From Oscheius tipulae (taxonomy: Eukaryota; Nematoda; Chromadorea; Rhabditida; Rhabditidae): DNA of 64,000 nucleotides. The stretch lies in contig JASJZH010000004.1 of the NCBI GenBank assembly GCA_037178975.1, positions 5,704,001-5,768,000 on the forward strand, read 5' to 3'. A model generated the notes under the pieces. The model worked only from the letters and a program-made list of their open reading frames with translations. It searched no databases and was not told where the DNA came from. How positions within the stretch are numbered: position 1 is the first letter of the stretch; each line of letters starts with the position of its first letter. The position numbers and the translations under genes were made by a program. Of the stretch, positions 45,937-57,900 are shown one piece after another.

Positions 45937-47839
45937 GTCACTGCTTCCTGCAAGTACTGTTTAGAATTTCAATACGCTGATACCAGACCGTAATTCAAAG
46001 AGACAGTAACGAGAAAGAGTGTTTGCACAGATCTAATACAAAAATTCTGAACCTGTAGACTGTTGTATCCAGCATGAGTAACAAATGCCCTTATGTTGGT
46101 ATGCTGTAAAAGTTCGAACTGAGGCATCCACTTGGTCAAGTGGACGTTTGAGGGTACATCTGGAACCCACACTGTCAGGATTAGCGTAACTCTCACCCTC
46201 CAGATCATCTCCCTCGTATTTGAAGATGAATTGGTAATTTGGCAAGCTCCCAAAGGCTGCAAGGAGAGCCTCTTTCCAATGTCTAGGAATCAGGTGTGAT
46301 GGAGCTACCGTTCCCAAAGAGACAATGACTACACTCTCTCCCATCGTCACAATCCTTGAGAATCCCTAGGCTTTCTGTTGCTTCTTTTCAGTTGAAAGAC
46401 TACTTGATCCAGAGGTTTCTCCATCTTCTTCTCGTACCCAAGTCCTCCAATATTTACGACTTTGGCCAAGGTAGGATGAGGCAATTCGACAAGTTCATTG
46501 GAGTTCACCATGACCAGCGGACACTGCTTTCCGAGCTCGATCAGGTCCGGAAACTCGGGATCGATGTGTTTTCGGAACATATCAGTCTCGATGTTGGCGA
46601 TGAATCTAAATCCGGTCCACTGACTATAATTAGAGGTACCCGGGATAGAAGCCCTTCCCTATTGCATGCATCAGAAAGCTCAGAGCTCTTTCGGAGAATG
46701 TCATCTTGTCCAGAAGGTCCAGATGGGCCGCTGAATAACATTTCTTACAAGAATCCTCAGGATACCTACGTGGCGTGTAGCTAGGAATGATCGGGACTCC
46801 AACAGCGTCCGATACATAGTCTTGCAAGTGACCGCTGAAAGAGTACAATTGCCGCATTCCGTCACTTTTTGTTTATTTTCATCAAATACCTCTCGAAATT
46901 TTTGGTAGTAGCTATTTATGTATCATAAAAATAGCGATATTCCGGGTTCTTTACTCAGCTTCAGGCGCTTCTCATTGAACAAACTCACGTTTGAAGCCAG
47001 ATCCAAGCTGGAATCTTCGCGTGGTGAATCAGTCCAATAGGACAAGCATGATAGTGTGTGGCGAAACCCAAGTCGAACGCCTCGTCTGTCAGCCATTTCA
47101 AGAGCCCTTTGTTCTGGACGAGTTCTGAGCTTGATCAACCAATAGTGAATTGAATGCCCTACTCTCACAACTCCCTGTCAGAACATTTAGGAAGCGCTTG
47201 AAGTGCTCGAACATTCGCTGGTCGAACTGGCCAACATCCTGAATGGAAGAGTGATTCTGTGCATATCTGCTCACTACTATGGCAAGTTCTTTACATGCTC
47301 AGTTCGTCGTAGAAATCTCAAGTGCTCAGACAGCTTGATTTCCCAAATACAAACGTGAACAATTTGGAAATGGAATGCGGAGAAGAGGAAAAACTCTGAG
47401 ACCTGATCGAGTAATCAGGTCACACAAGGTCCAGCCACAAAGGCATTCAAAAGATTACAGACCGATCAAATGAATCCTTACATCGAAAATCACTCCGGCT
47501 TGACTATTGTCCCAGTCTCGACGATGAATACCCACCGATGCATTGACGGTGACCACTGGAAGCTTTTAGACCATTCCAGTTCCAAAACATACCATTAATC
47601 CGGTCAAGAATCTTGACATCGCTGTTGTCTCTACCCTCAAAGCTCTGATACAGAACAATGGTCACTGTGTGCCCGTTTTTGTACAAAGTTTCGGCTATTT
47701 TCTTTGCTAAGAGGATCTGAAACATTACAACACAGAAAAAAGCTTGTCTTACATCACTGTTGGCTAGATCAGGACTCAAAATGACGATTTTGTGGGCTGC
47801 ACAGGTTGTGAAATAAAGTAAAGGGAGGAGGAAGCGCAT
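45463..47839 (-). CDS. ugt: UDP-glucuronosyltransferase B
   Basis: The start MRFLLPLLYFTTCAAHKIVIL is a signal peptide followed by the first beta strand. Exons follow in the same order and phases as UGT A. The signature reads WMPQFELLQHTNIRAFVTHAG but is split by an intron after AGYNSLQ (about 46055 to 45955), where UGT A has none. The downstream EAVTAGKPLVTIGLFGDQPKN onward, the membrane span and tail are identical to UGT A through the duplicated block. The last intron (45780-45746) is GC-AG as in A. The intron after LDQ at about 46400-46370 is set by frame. Same predicted ER location and reaction; acceptor specificity probably differs because the N-terminal halves differ. Confidence 0.85.
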
Positions 47840-48720
47840 TGGAAGAGGAGCAGAGATCAGGGGTGGTGGAAAAGTGATAACAGTTGAGAGGAGAGGAGGG
47901 TAAACAATTGGGAAATAAGAGAGAGTGACTCTTTCCTTGAGAATATGGTGTTGTTTAGAAAGGCATTTGTTCCTCTTATTCATCAGGTTAGAGAGATTCC
48001 TAACAGAGTAACTAGAAAGAAAGGGTCTTCAGAGTACTCCTCCAGCCGCTATCATCTAGTCTGTCTTCCCAGAGTTACACCCGTACTCACGCCATCCACT
48101 AACGTTCTGACAGTTCGGTGATTACGTTTGCCTTATGTAAAAATCCTTCGAGTAAGCCGATTTGGACGGATCGGTGGTCCATTCAATAGTGTCTTTTCCT
48201 TCTACTGTCTAGAGAGCGTGAACCCGGAGACTCCTAGCAAATACAGAGCTAACACACTAAGCTAGCGAATGACCTACGAACGAAACTTGCCTGGGTTGGA
48301 GAAAAAGTCACTCTCCACAAAGCTTCTTTGGCCAGTCAAGATGAAGGCGCATTTCGTTCGAGAGACGAAGATAGAGTGGAGGGCAGTGTCTACGATGGAT
48401 TCATGAAACGCAGCAGACAATGGGACACTTATGGTGGAGAAGTACGGCGCAAGAATGGGAAACCATCAGATCTGCGCTCGTTCCAAAAGTGACAATGCAA
48501 TATGTATCATAGATGGTCCAGCGAACTGAACTGCCTCTCCTCAGGTCCCGTCCTTTCAGGATGAACCTCACGATGAGTCGTGACAATTCCTTTATAGATT
48601 TTTGTTTGACGCTAGGAAACTCATTGATCAGTCCTTCGAACTTGCAATTTTACTTGCCTTCTTCCTTGTCTGTCTAAAGTACATGAACATGACTTATCGG
48701 AAAATCGTATCACGAGACCT
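47840..48720. other. intergenic with one tRNA-like relic
   Basis: Upstream flank of UGT B. No gene is supported; see the tRNA-like element at 48208-48268. Confidence 0.35.
48208..48268 (-). pseudogene. degenerate tRNA-like sequence
   Basis: The minus strand has an A-box-like TAGCTTAGTGTG and a B-box-like GGGTTCACGCT at tRNA distance. Stems are not intact. It is weaker than the two similar elements at 29.5 and 32.3 kb. Confidence 0.35.
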
Positions 48721-48903
48721 TCATTGGATCATCGCGCAAATTTTTCGACTAATCCAACAGACTAGTCGAGCTTTTATCGGGATCTTAACAATCTTCTTTT
48801 CCTTCTTCTTCGGCAGATCTTCCTGTAAGTCGATCTGATCAGCTGGACGACCAGTCATTGTGCAAAAAACGTAGTTAGAGTTCGAGTCAATGAATCGTGC
48901 CAT
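48721..48903 (-). CDS. possible 60-residue protein
   Basis: The ATG at 48903 follows CCTTCAG, a possible trans-splice site, and a TATAAAAAGG lies at 48970-48961. Residues 1-30 look ordinary (TMTGRPADQIDLQ), followed by a lysine-rich block and a hydrophobic basic end. A GT-AG intron inside is possible. No family recognised; could be a chance frame. Confidence 0.3.
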   Translation of the reverse strand: MARFIDSNSNYVFCTMTGRPADQIDLQEDLPKKKEKKIVKIPIKARLVCWISRKICAMIQ

Positions 48904-51226
48904 TCTGAAGGAGGCTCGAAAATGAGAAGAGTAAACGAGAACAATAGAGAAAGAACAGCTCCTTTTTATAGGAATTGAAGACTAGGATAAAAGACCTACA
49001 GAAGTAGGTCAAGATCTACGTTGCAAAGACTACGTGGGATTGGAGACTGAGAGTTATTTGTAGCCGGATAACTAGCCAATAGATTGGATTACTGAGACAG
49101 GAGACTGGTAAACAGGCTAATTCTGAAGACGTGAGGACAGAGTTATGAGCAAAATGGACTGTTTACAGGAACTTTGTAGGCAACGGTGTCAAGAACGAAA
49201 GGTCTCTCTGTCATGCTATCTCTCTACTACTAAAGTGCGATGACTTCTGTGGCGGGCTCTGTATGGATGTTCGTCTGTAACCGGTGCTGTAACCTCAAAA
49301 AAGATGGCTAAGAAAAATGACGACTCCCACAAACTTACAATTAAAAAACATCGAACATTTGAGTGTAACTCGTTTTACATCAGCAAAAACGGTCGGGGAA
49401 TAAGTAGCCAGGAGAGAAAAACAATACATTGGATGGGTGGCAGAGATTCAGTACGAGGTTTGACTGCTTGTAGACGTTTCTTCTCTATTACAGCTTGCTC
49501 TTGTTTATCAACTGTAACCCGTGGATAAAACTACCCAGTCTCATATTTTCATTGAATGCAAGCGAACAAATCCAACCAGTCTGATACTTTGATGGGATGT
49601 CATCTGGACGTCCAGATGTGACAAACATCCAGGCTGATTGTTTGTGTACTGCAACTAGACGAGACTAGACGAGAGTCAAGATGGTCTTGTCTACTTGTTA
49701 ACAGCTAGAACGAACTCAGATGTTTACTTCTTCCAATTTACTCTTCTACTAAGTTCCGCTAAATAGTTCTGTTTTACGACAGTCTCTCTATACGTTTGTT
49801 TAATAAATTGACAGGAGATGCCTCTTTCTAGATCTGTCGAAAACATATCGAATCGATAGGAAACGTTTTGCTTCAACTAGGTTACCTGAATTGGTACAAG
49901 ACGTCTTCCTCACGATGCAAGATGCCTTCAACAGCCCTTATCTCTTTTGTTAGTGGATCGGATGGTCAAGGTGGCTTTACTTTTGTCTCTGTAAGAACTT
50001 ATTTGTTCCTGTCATTTCTATTATGTAGTGAATGTTTCATCCCCTTCTTTTATAGCCGATTTTTAATTGTTTTAGTAAAAATAAATTTAAAAAAAAAGAT
50101 ATCCAGTAGCGCAGTCGGAAGGAGGAGTCATATTCTATTGAATTAGATCGTGTAGCCGTGAATCTGTACAATCACAGATGAAACTTGTACCCATGCAACA
50201 GTGCAAGGAGACAACCCCAACGAACTGGAACCGCAAAGTTATAAGCTCCCAAAGATTTGGAGTTTCTTCTGTTCTACTAAAAACACAAATATTTTAACAC
50301 TTATTCTTAGTAGAGTCGGAGACATACCTTTTAGTCGTTCACGGAAAGATACAATCTCTCACCTGGCTAATTGTGATCCCCTGTGGACTCCTGTGATTCT
50401 CGTAATCTTTTGTTCTCTCCCCTTTATGAGCCCAGATGGCCCATTAGTTGGTTCCCTTGGAACATATGTTTTATATCTCATTGTTCGAACGGCGAGGAGC
50501 TCCGGATATTGTCGCTCCAGTCATGAGGTCATTTTCTGTTTTCGTAACAGATGGGGACAGCTGTTCTCGTCCAGCCAACTCACTCTTCTACCCGACCCAC
50601 TTTGTGTCCTTCCTCTCTTATCTGACATGACCGTAATCGCCTAAAAACTGTTGTTTGGTGATAGACAGAAGGATAGATACGGTATCAGAGTTAACAGAAC
50701 CCGCTAGATCGTTTGACCCAAATTACAATCTTACACTGTCCCAAACGAGAAACAATCATGTCTCGTTCGACAACCGGCTTGGTGGCTCTTTTTCGTTTTA
50801 CCAGCCCATGTCAATTTTGTTTGTTTTAAAGTAAAAGTAATTAATGGGACGTTTATAACTTTTGACACAGGTAATTCATACTCAAACCCGAGGAAGTTTT
50901 AATTCGTCACTTCACTTTGCTTCTCTTGGTCTCGCCTTCCTCTTGTTATTAGGCATCCCTCTTCTCTCATCGTCAACCAGACATCGACTCCGCCTCCACT
51001 CCAAGGGTCAAGCTGTACCTGGCGATCTGCGATGGTACCAGCCAACAGCCGTATATTCTTGCTTGCCATTATTGTCTATTTCATTGCGGACCCCTTTTCG
51101 AGCCCTCTCTCACGGCCAAACCGTGCACATACTCAACTACCAATAAGATCTTCCTGATCTCAGTAGACAAACTATTGGTGTCTCTCCCTCTCGTGTTCTA
51201 TTCCACAAGGCTGTGTTTATTCAGGG
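48904..51226. other. 2.3 kb without a supported gene
   Basis: Contains a Helitron-like start at 49217. Open frames around 49868-50644 and 50862-51146 lack coding bias or splice support. Confidence 0.35.
49217..49280 (+). repeat. Helitron-like 5' terminus
   Basis: TATCTCTCTACTACTAAAG then TGCGATGACTTCTGTGGCGG. Shares its first 19 bases with 26900. The following TTCTGTGGCG is also shared with 60613. Confidence 0.45.
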
Positions 51227-53311
51227 AGATGCGTGGTCTTCTCCTAACAACCTTTCTTGTGGTTGCAGCTTGTGCCTTAATCCCGAGGAGAAACTTCCGG
51301 TTTGTTCCAGCCCGTGCCGGACATGTGTTGTATTTCAGAGCTCCCAGAGCCGGGAACGGCGAAACATGGGCTCTCCTGGTCGCCGGCTCCAACGGCTGGT
51401 ACAACTATCGGCATCAGGCCGATACTGCCCATGCTTACCAGGTGCTGAAGAACCATGGAATTCCAGCAGACAGGATCATGTAAGAAGCTGTTGACTGTCT
51501 AATCTCGGAATACTTTCAGTGTCATGATGTACGATGATGTCGTCAACAGCACGAGCAATCCATACCCTGGAAAGCTATTCAACAGACCTCATGGAGAAGA
51601 CGTCTATGCTGGACTGAAGATCGACTACAAGGTTGGTGCTTTTTTGAGTTACAAGAAAGTTATCACCCAACAAGATATGTCAAGAGTCGGCTTATTATCT
51701 GATTATGAGTAAGCATTGTAATCTGGGCCTGAAAATCTTCTTCGGTGATTTAGAGGGACAGAAATACATCTATCGACTGTATATTCAATTTGTAGACAAA
51801 GACCGTGACTCCGGAAAACTTCCTGAATGTCCTGAAAGGCAACAAGCAAGCCATGAAAGGAATTGGAAACGGTCGTGTCATTGAAAGCACTCCCGACGAC
51901 CGAGTCTTTGTCTACTTCACCGATCACGGCTCTCCTGGTCTCGTTGCCTTCCCCGATGACATTGTGAGTTTTCTCTCGTTTAGAAGAAAGTCGGTTCTCT
52001 TCAGCTCACAGTCCAGTCCTTCATCGACACATTGGAATGGCTGCATGACAACAAACGCTATGGTCAACTCGTCTTCTATCTGGAGTCATGCGAGAGTGGA
52101 TCCATGTTCGACAAGGTGCTCCGAGATGACATTAACAGTATTATTGGCTCCCACCTTAGACAAAATTGAACTTTCAGTTTATGCCATCACGGCTGCCAAT
52201 GGACGAGAGTCCTCTTGGGGAACCTACTGCGACAACGATCAGAATCTCCCCTGCTTGGGCGATCTCTTCTCAGTTAACTGGATGAACGACAGTGACAAGG
52301 TTTATAATCTAAAGAGCTAAATTTCAGTTCATGTTCGTTGCAGGACACAGATCTTAGTTACACTTTTTCACAGCTTGTGTTTTTTATGAGTGAGACCTAG
52401 AATCTCGCAAAACGACAGCTCATTCTGAGGTTCTGTCCCAAAGTTTAAAAACAAGCTGAACTGTGTTGCCTCTTGTCTAATTGATCCTAGAAAGACTTGG
52501 GTAATTGTGTTCCACAATCAGCGGTCGGATTATAGCGCAACAGCAGATATCAACCACAAAGTACAATATACAGCTCTCATTGCAAAGAGAAGTACAGTAC
52601 CAATAATATCCACCTATTTCAGGAAGACATCGACGTCGAGACGCTCGATGACCAGTACCAGCTGGTCAAGAAGCAGACCACCAAGTCGCACGTGATGCAC
52701 TTTGGAAACTTGAGCATTGCCAAGGAGCCAGTCGGCTGGTTCCAGGGCGCCAAGAGATTGGGCAAGAACAAGAGAGTTAACTACATGGACGATGTGAGTC
52801 AAAAGTGTTCAGAATTATCACATTTTCAGTTCCACTCGAAGCAGGCGACCTGGCCTTCTCGCGACATTGAGCTTTTCTCCCTGATGCAGAAGAAGAGGCA
52901 GACGAATGATCTGTCGGAGAGCAAGTCCCTCTCCCACAGAATCTCCCGTATTCATAAGATGAGGAAGTGGGTCAAGACGGTCTATCACGACATCGTCGAC
53001 CAGCTTCTGGAGGATGGTACTGACAAGAAGAGGATGTTCATCGAGAGAGGACCAATCATCGACATGGCCTGTCACCATCATGTGGTACATGCCTTTGATA
53101 GCGGATGCATGAAACTGAGCAAGGTCTAGTCTTCAGACTGGATTCAATCCAAAGATGATTTCAGTTCCCCTTCGGCCTGAAGTACGTCCACGTTCTGAAC
53201 AATCTCTGTAACGAGTTCGAGGAAGCCGACGCCGTCATTGACGGAATCATCGATGCCTGTATGTTCCGCGAGGACAGACAGCAGTTCGATCAGGATCTGC
53301 CATTCTATTGA
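51227..53311 (+). CDS. lgmn: legumain-type asparaginyl endopeptidase (C13 family)
   Basis: Eight exons (51227-51479, 51520-51631, 51796-51963, 52005-52137, 52178-52299, 52623-52793, 52830-53123, 53165-53311) join in phase. The start [19 protein letters not shown] is a signal peptide and the ATG lies four bases after TTTATTCAG. The caspase-like core shows [19 protein letters not shown], catalytic His in YFTDHGSPG and catalytic Cys in [11 protein letters not shown]. The C-terminal region matches the legumain stabilising prodomain, ending in [12 protein letters not shown]. The enzyme cleaves after Asn in acidic endo-lysosomes; in nematodes such enzymes are often gut proteases. AATAAA follows at 53346. 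Confidence 0.93.
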
Positions 53312-53345
53312 AACTCTTGTCTATCGAACAATGTAACTTATGCTC

Positions 53346-53351
53346 AATAAA
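53346..53351 (+). terminator. poly(A) signal of the legumain gene
   Basis: AATAAA 35 bases after the stop codon. Confidence 0.6.
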
Positions 53352-53399
53352 CTTGGTTTCCACTTGATTTACTTTGAAGGAGCTTCTCGAATATAACAT

Positions 53400-54320
53400 T
53401 ACTTTTTTTTATTATTCTCTGGTCGAAGATTTTGTCCGTAGACTTTGAGCCGTTCTGTAATCAAACGATCAACTTTGTTCAATATCTCTAACCGCAAACA
53501 CCCATTCTTACCTTCAAAAGTGTTTACTAGAAAACTACTTAGATAAGACGGCACTAATCCAAAAATTAGAAACCATGTCGGTTCACAGTCAATTCACAAA
53601 CAGGATAGAAGGCAAGTTACCGGAAGGGAGAGCTATTATCTACTGTCACAACAGTTCAAATTGACAGCCTGTTATAAATGAAAAAGGACTTACATTCGTT
53701 TCTTCATTCCGGATTGTTGTGGATCTGGCTCTCGACATCTGTCTTGGCACCTCTTGTCAGTCCTGTTATGCAGTAGTTTTTACCTGCTATGACCAGAAAA
53801 AAATCTATAAAAGTACCTTGGAACAGATGTAGACATTTTTTTGGTGTAGGATTATACATAACCCTTTCGTATCATGTATTTTGAAAACGTTTTTAAACAA
53901 CAGATTGCTGGTAGTTACTTCTCATGTTACCGATAACGTCGTGTATTCTTCAGCTTAGGCAAATAAGGACCTAACTCATAGCCTTTTTAGAGTTATTCGT
54001 CTTTCCTCTCGTTCACTTCTCCCAACTCTTAAAGGGACAGTACGGCTAGACGGAATAGTGCGCTTTGAAAATCGAATTTTGCGGCGGAAAATCAGAAATT
54101 CTTGAATGCAAGTTTCTTTTTGCTTTTTCCGATGCTTCACAATAATTTCTTCTTCACACACTAATGGCGTGCCAGAGTGTTGTCAATTTTCTCCATTTTT
54201 TATTTTTTTTTCTAACGAACTAGACGATTCTAGGGTAGAATTTGACGGTAAATCGATTAACCATGCTCAAAAAGGGACGCTGTTCAATCGTCCAACCATA
54301 ACTGCATTGTCCTTTGAAAA
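53400..54320. other. intergenic, nothing recognised
   Basis: AT-rich. No supported gene between the convergent legumain and exportin genes before the foldback repeat. Confidence 0.3.
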
Positions 54321-54321
54321 T

Positions 54322-54630
54322 ATGGTAGTAGTAAAGGAAGCACCACGGTTTGACTTGACGCAAAATTGCGTACTGGAGGATAATGCATTTTTTGCGTTTT
54401 TCGATGCGAGAGAAATTGGAAACAACGAGCTATCTACCGATTTCAATTTTTCAGTGAACTCTGACGTCTAAATAAACACGTCTAGGGTAGATTTTCACGC
54501 TGAATCGATTAAAAACACTTTTAAGCCGGAAAAACATCAAACCCATCGAAAAACGCAAAAAATGCTATAATCGTCCGGTACAAAATTTTGCGTCAAGTTG
54601 AACCGTGGTGCCAGCCTCCTTCACTACCAT
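54322..54630. repeat. imperfect foldback (inverted repeat) element
   Basis: The arm at 54322-54406 pairs with 54544-54630 at roughly four bases in five, sharing GACGCAAAATT and GCATTTTTTGCG TTTTTCGATG cores, around a spacer of about 137 bases. Within and just outside it, CTAGGGTAGA...AATCGATTAA occurs twice (about 54231 and 54482). It is probably a decayed MITE. I could not find a target duplication. Confidence 0.6.
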
Positions 54631-54969
54631 CAAAAATGTTCTCTATCAAATTCACAATGTTTATCAGTCAGAGTATAAATTTTGACAATGTCTAGAGGGC
54701 GTCAAAGTGAAATGTGTGGGGCGACGAGGGGGGCGTGAAAGACTAAGAAATCCCAACAGTAACAATTTCCAGAGGAAGGGAAGGAGTGAATATAAGATTA
54801 GCAACAACAGAATAAGGGAACCCATAGATAGAAGACACAATGTGATGAGGGTGGAAGGCACTAATATATCTCTGAATAGAATCTCTCTTTGTAGTGTAAA
54901 AGACGGCACCGGGGCGAATATCAAAGACGGGAAAGCTCAATTGGGGTGTGGGAGAGAGCGAAAAAGGGA

Positions 54970-57900
54970 TTACGAGGACTTGACTTGCGCATAGAGGATC
55001 ATGATCTGCTTATTAAGCTCCTTACTTCTTGGCGCTTCGAGCAGTCCCAGCAGTCCGGCAGCCATCTGTGGAGGAAGAAGCGAATTGACGGCAGTGGCGA
55101 ACTGTTCCGGCTGGAGCTGACGCAGTTGGTGCAGCGAATTGGCGACTTCGTGGACAACCTGGAATGGAGGTATGAGGTGGCGAGAATCAGTGAAAAGACG
55201 TACCAGTGTACTACCAGCATCGGTTGGACTGATGTGAGAGAGAGAGGGCACTTCAAGAGTCGTCCGCAGCGCCTTGGCCCAGATATTTTCGCTCAGAGAG
55301 GAGACCTGGAAGTGGCTTTGCGTCGAAGACAGAAAATGAACAGAGACGAACCTTTGTCAGCGTCTGCAAGGCCAGCTTCTGCGATGTTTGGTCACTTCCC
55401 AGAGCGAGACGAGTAGTGGCCTCGAGAAGATCTTCAATCGACGAGCCGGCAATCTCGACGAGTATCTCGTTCACCGTAATCGTGAAGATGAGCTGGAGGA
55501 AGGACCGTCTGACGTAGAGAAGATTCGCGGCCTCGTCCGCCGATTTGCTGGCTTCTGTCGCCTCCGGAACCACGGAGAATCGGGCAGCAGTCGTCAAAAT
55601 CACATTGAAGTTAACTCCGGACTTGAGTGACTCCTTTTTATGTTTGGCGATAACCTGATGGGTGAAGATGAGTAGGTAGTTCATGCTGTCCAATGTGTTC
55701 GAGGCCGATGATAGCTTTTCCATGAGACGAGGAAGAAGAGGGAGAATCTCGTCGTCGAGACAGACGACCATTCGATGGGCCAGCTGTCGAACTGGTTCTA
55801 GCAGGAACGTATTGGTCGCGGAGAGCTGTTCAAGGAACATCTGAACAGAAAAAAATGGAAGAAATAGACGATACAGACTTACATTTAGGAGAGTGATGAA
55901 GATGTCGACGCACTGACAGCTACGCATCGAATGGGTGTTGTTGAAAGCTTTCGAGATCCGGCTGAAAACGAAAATATTGAGAGCGAAAAAAAGGCAAATC
56001 CTACCTGCAGTATCCGACAATGTTGACGATGAACTGCTCGATAATTTTAATCGTGTTCGCGTCTCCTCTTCCTCTGGCCATCTGAAGTTCTTCCATGGCA
56101 CTCTGGAACTTGGTGGCCAAGTTTGTGGCCAATTCCTGGACGAATCCGGCCTTCTGCTCTGTGGCGATCTCACCGAAAACGATCAGAGTCGCTGTGGACT
56201 CGAAAATGAAGGCTTGGTCATCAGCCGAGAGGAACTGGTCAGCCTGTGGATTCACTGCCAACAGCGGGGCCAGTCGCTGCACAACTTGGCTGACCAGCGG
56301 CGAGAGGACGGCCTTGTGGGCTTTGACGAATCGACAGAAGAGGTAGACGATTCTAGTTCGGACTTTGTTGGCTGGGATGGCGATTCCTCTGGAAAAAAAT
56401 AGTGATAATATGGATTTGATAGAGTCAAAAGTTAAATGGAAGGGGAAAACCTACCGTTCGTCAAGGAATGCTGCCGCTACCAATGGAACAACTGGTTGTG
56501 GTGTTGCAGACAGGAGTTTGTCGTAGCGACAGGCCATTTCAAAGTACAAGACGTGTACCTGGGCTGATCTTCCGTCCAGAGGCATGTGTTCGAGAAGAGT
56601 CATCGGCAACTGGGCTGCTCTGCCGAGCAAGCCGTCACGATGTTGCACGAAATTGGCCTGAAACGAGATTTCTACAAGCAGGAAGAGGCCGAATGGTACC
56701 GGGATGAGTTCGGATAGGGAGTAGACAAGATTGGCTACAGCCTCCAGCTTGTGAATGGGAACAGCTGAGCGTTGGGAGACGAGCTCGTTGACCGAGGCTT
56801 CCAGGGGCACGATGACAAGGTCAGGGCGCTGGAAATGAAAAAATGGGATTACTAGATGAAAAGAAATTACCTTAGTTCCAATGCTGTTGACCATGCTCTT
56901 CAGCTCGCGCCGGTATTCGGCAAAGTCGAGCTCGTCCTCACCCTCTCCATCCAAGTCCAAATCGTCGCTCATCACGTATCTTGCCAGGGCAATGTTGACG
57001 ATTTTTCCAAGAAGGACGCTTCTTTCCGGCGAGAGGTCTTCCCTGACGAGCTGGGCGTATCTAGAGACGGTATCGATGACCAGCTCGCTCAGCTCCGGAT
57101 CCTCGTTGTTTAGCACCTGGAGCAGCGTCGTCATGTACGATTCGAGCACAGTCACGCATTGGGTGGCTTGCTCGATGGCCTGCTCGTTCCGGAATCTGGA
57201 AAAGACTCGATTAGACTCGTCTAGTGCGTCCTAAAAATAACCCCTGTTCCCGACGTACGCGTCTTCTCTCCCCCGCTCTGATCCAATCTCTCATATCCTC
57301 TCTCCCGTCTTTCTCGCCCAGCCACATGCCACTTTCACTTGTTCAAATTCTACTGATATCACTACCGCTTGCCGCCGGTCAATCTGATAATGGTTGGAAT
57401 TACGGATGCGATTCGTTGATATGCGATCCGCCCAAAGTTTGTGTGATTCAGGACCAGGTTACTGCATACTCGAGACCCTTTGTGATCAGACTTTAGGTAG
57501 CACAATGCTTGACCGACTCGTCCAACACGACACCTAATCTGTTCGGCGGACCCGTATTTACCCAGTCACCGCCGGCTGTACAGCAAGTACGTCAATTAGA
57601 ACAATACGCGTTTGTCAGATGGTTATGACCACGGCGAGCAAAAGTATAAGAAATTTAAACCTAATTAAGAGACCTGACCAGAACGTTTTCTTCCGCCAAC
57701 CAGCTCCTACCGAATCACCTCCTACTTACTCCACGCGAATCAGCATACCGATTGGTCCCGAAATGACTACCATACCCTCTCCATTCGGCCCTCTACTGAG
57801 TCTTTTCGGGTCTCCACCTCCTCTGACTCTTCCCACTCTGCCTACCCTCCCTCCTCCACCTACCACTACAACCACGGCCCCGGTTAACGTTTGTACTCTG

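Noticed and set aside
50104-50180. A-box-like TAGCGCAGTCGG as a fourth tRNA relic
   Set aside because: No B box at the right distance and no foldable arms.
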